Assembly (NCBI GenBank): GCA_910584065.1
Contig: CAJTZN010000003.1
Coordinates: forward strand, 1 to 64,000
Source: an uncultured Eubacterium sp.
Lineage (GTDB): Bacteria; Bacillota; Clostridia; Lachnospirales; Lachnospiraceae
Length of the DNA stretch: 64,000 nt
Direction: 5' to 3'
This document shows positions 63,701 through 64,000 of the stretch, in pieces; the first letter of the stretch is position 1; every line of letters starts with the position of its first letter. Made by a program: the position numbers and the translations under genes. Under the pieces are notes generated by a model. The model was not told where the DNA came from, made no database searches, and saw only the letters and a list, made by a program, of their open reading frames with translations.

Positions 63701-63876
63701 AACGTTCCGCACTCTGCGATATCGATATCTGTATCTTCCGTAGAAGGAGGCAGAATTTCGTATGATTCCAATCGACCCAAATAGTCTTTGGTAATGATCG
63801 CAGAAGCATTATTTAATGAGTTAATTAACGCATTGTTCCGTTTCGTTTGTAGGACATCCACTTCATTTGCCATCAT
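60751..63876 (-). CDS. HerA/FtsK-like (DUF87) ATPase with a large uncharacterised N-terminal region
   Basis: 1041 residues. The RecA-type motor has Walker A FITGSTGKGKST (about residue 525), Walker B VTVLEEAHNIL (about 767) and a sensor region GFIIADQAPGLMD and RNTNTKIIFGL, as in HerA/VirB4-like DUF87 ATPases. Residues 1-500 are not recognised. They contain SLSKARTEGISEGLSKGIA, then a Gly/Ser/Thr/Asn-rich tract (GGSASVGVDFVVSANVGFNAG) that could be a flexible or membrane-active segment. The start ATG 63876 (or ATG 63873) has GGAGG. It precedes the toxin gene by 14 bp, so one transcript. A role in loading or exporting the toxin, or in a defence complex, is inferred. Confidence 0.75.
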   Translation of the reverse strand: MMANEVDVLQTKRNNALINSLNNASAIITKDYLGRLESYEILPPSTEDTDIDIAECGTFYKLTKLVVNKEENFLNKLTTIVNVVSSIDCSIATIIKSDGQKMEYYFGILSKNARDSKQVSVKRRQADAAAFKGALVGNLAGSELEEISKAEVTRFKETTFAGRGSDNIKKCYSSVSGIVALRDEDDKSMEGYVQGIENLVDSLKGQRYTIVMLADPVSASEIQVVKQGYELLHTQLSTFARSSVTINESDTLSLSKARTEGISEGLSKGIALTQSKTKSKGKYFGGSASVGVDFVVSANVGFNAGVNNSTADTTGKTNTTTEIEQRNKAVTDTSSSSKTAGKSLQLTYENRSVKTLLDKIDKHLERLDECESFGAFDCAAYVIAENREIALTVASNYNALMRGKNSSVQASHINSWFKPEDTDVLGKYIRSLVHPRFLQSKEDGIIVTPASIVSGDELAIQIGLPKKSVSGITVIPMAPFGRNVLENTKDSLMLGKLYHMGHNEECGGRSQEVCVDIDSLAMHTFITGSTGKGKSTAIYSMLDKLMVHPVKGKKETIKFMVIEPAKGEYKDRFGSYDNVHVYGTNYRKTPLLRLDPFSFPDDIHVLEHIDHLIEIFNVCWPMYAAMPAVLKDAVEKSYVVSGWNLETSECRYKDEKGRPLYPSFIDVLRQINIVMDDSAYSSDSKGDYKGALCTRLKSLTNGLYGQIFTNHELSGKELFDENVIVDLSRTGAGETKSLIMGLLVLKLQEYRMANAASGNEPLHHVTVLEEAHNILKRTSTEQSAEGSNMLGKSVEMLANSIAEMRTYGEGFIIADQAPGLMDMSVIRNTNTKIIFGLPDLEDRELVGRAASLNEDQILELSRLKTFVAAVYQNNWLEPVLCNMDTNFKKVPGYIYENVTRDEIDKMKYLEYLLLPIEKRDELDTKYLDELINGIYRLQIPSEAKVAFIRYTKEEIKDEIQKLRGQVVYSLFNSEMVLGLARGKESNISSWYDCIKETLEPDIMFLSETDQQKIVALLIKEQEQLDGRAETADLFERFIDYI

Positions 63877-63890
63877 GCACCCTCCACTCT

Positions 63891-64000
63891 TTATAATTTT
63901 GCAATTTCTTTTTTAAGAATTGCCGCATATTCTTTGTATCCAGAAATCTCTTTCTCCTTACTATCACATTGGCGGAGCAGCTCTTCAAACTCCTTTGTGA
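63891..64000 (-). CDS. C-terminal end of a coiled-coil protein (cut by the window edge)
   Basis: The visible 36 codons read KEFEELLRQCDSKEKEISGY, then KEYAAILKKEIAKL and stop at 63891. It is a strongly helical, charged end with heptad spacing. The stop is 15 bp before the ATPase start, so it belongs to the same operon. The rest lies outside the window. Confidence 0.6.
   Translation of the reverse strand, partial: TKEFEELLRQCDSKEKEISGYKEYAAILKKEIAKL

Overview
The window looks like a chromosomal segment of a gut-type Firmicute, most likely a Lachnospiraceae member. This is inferred from the gene content: a BceAB/BceRS-type module, BlaI/M56 regulation, a VanG-type ligase with a VanT-type racemase, LRR_5 and Ig/FnIII-like surface proteins, strong AGGAGG ribosome-binding sites, and moderate GC in core genes with lower GC in accessory ones. 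No rRNA, tRNA or CRISPR array was recognised.

Layout. 0-3 kb is decayed accessory DNA: a methyltransferase with an amber codon near its start, a methyltransferase with an internal deletion, and a broken Rpn-type nuclease. 3-6 kb holds a large secreted repeat protein. 6-8.5 kb is a radical-SAM/DUF4130 pair of the DNA-metabolism type. 8.5-13.6 kb is a Bce-type ABC operon with two FtsX-like permeases, a 44-residue membrane peptide and one ATPase. 13.6-17 kb is a second ABC operon. 17.1-17.9 kb is a scar of a Tn916-type element (xis start joined to int end) plus another fragment. 17.9-25.7 kb carries an SDR enzyme, a BlaI/M56 pair with a promoter overlapped by repeats, a low-molecular-weight phosphatase, a Ca/Na antiporter and an EAL protein. 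25.8-30.5 kb is one operon: circularly permuted ATP-grasp, alpha-E, transglutaminase, and two AstE-like proteins, the last of which has lost its metal ligands. 30.7-33.9 kb is a two-gene vanG/vanT unit without vanXY.

34-40 kb is a low-GC block of surface or secreted genes on the plus strand: a CBM2-like/helveticin-J-like fusion and two LRR paralogues, the second split in its signal peptide by a MITE-like insertion. 40.2-49.3 kb is a two-component system followed by an ABC exporter operon with a lipoprotein and two surface proteins. 49.6 kb is an intact Rpn-type nuclease. 50.5-52.2 kb is a BceRS two-component system. 52.3-55 kb is panC-panB-panG. 55.2-58.4 kb is carB.

58.5-64 kb is the most unusual part. 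On the minus strand it reads: a coiled-coil protein (cut by the window edge), a 1041-residue HerA/DUF87-type ATPase with an odd N-terminal region, a YeeF-like non-specific endonuclease toxin, a YezG-family immunity protein, and a Fic-domain protein. It looks like a toxin-immunity module tied to a motor ATPase. Upstream partners lie outside the window.
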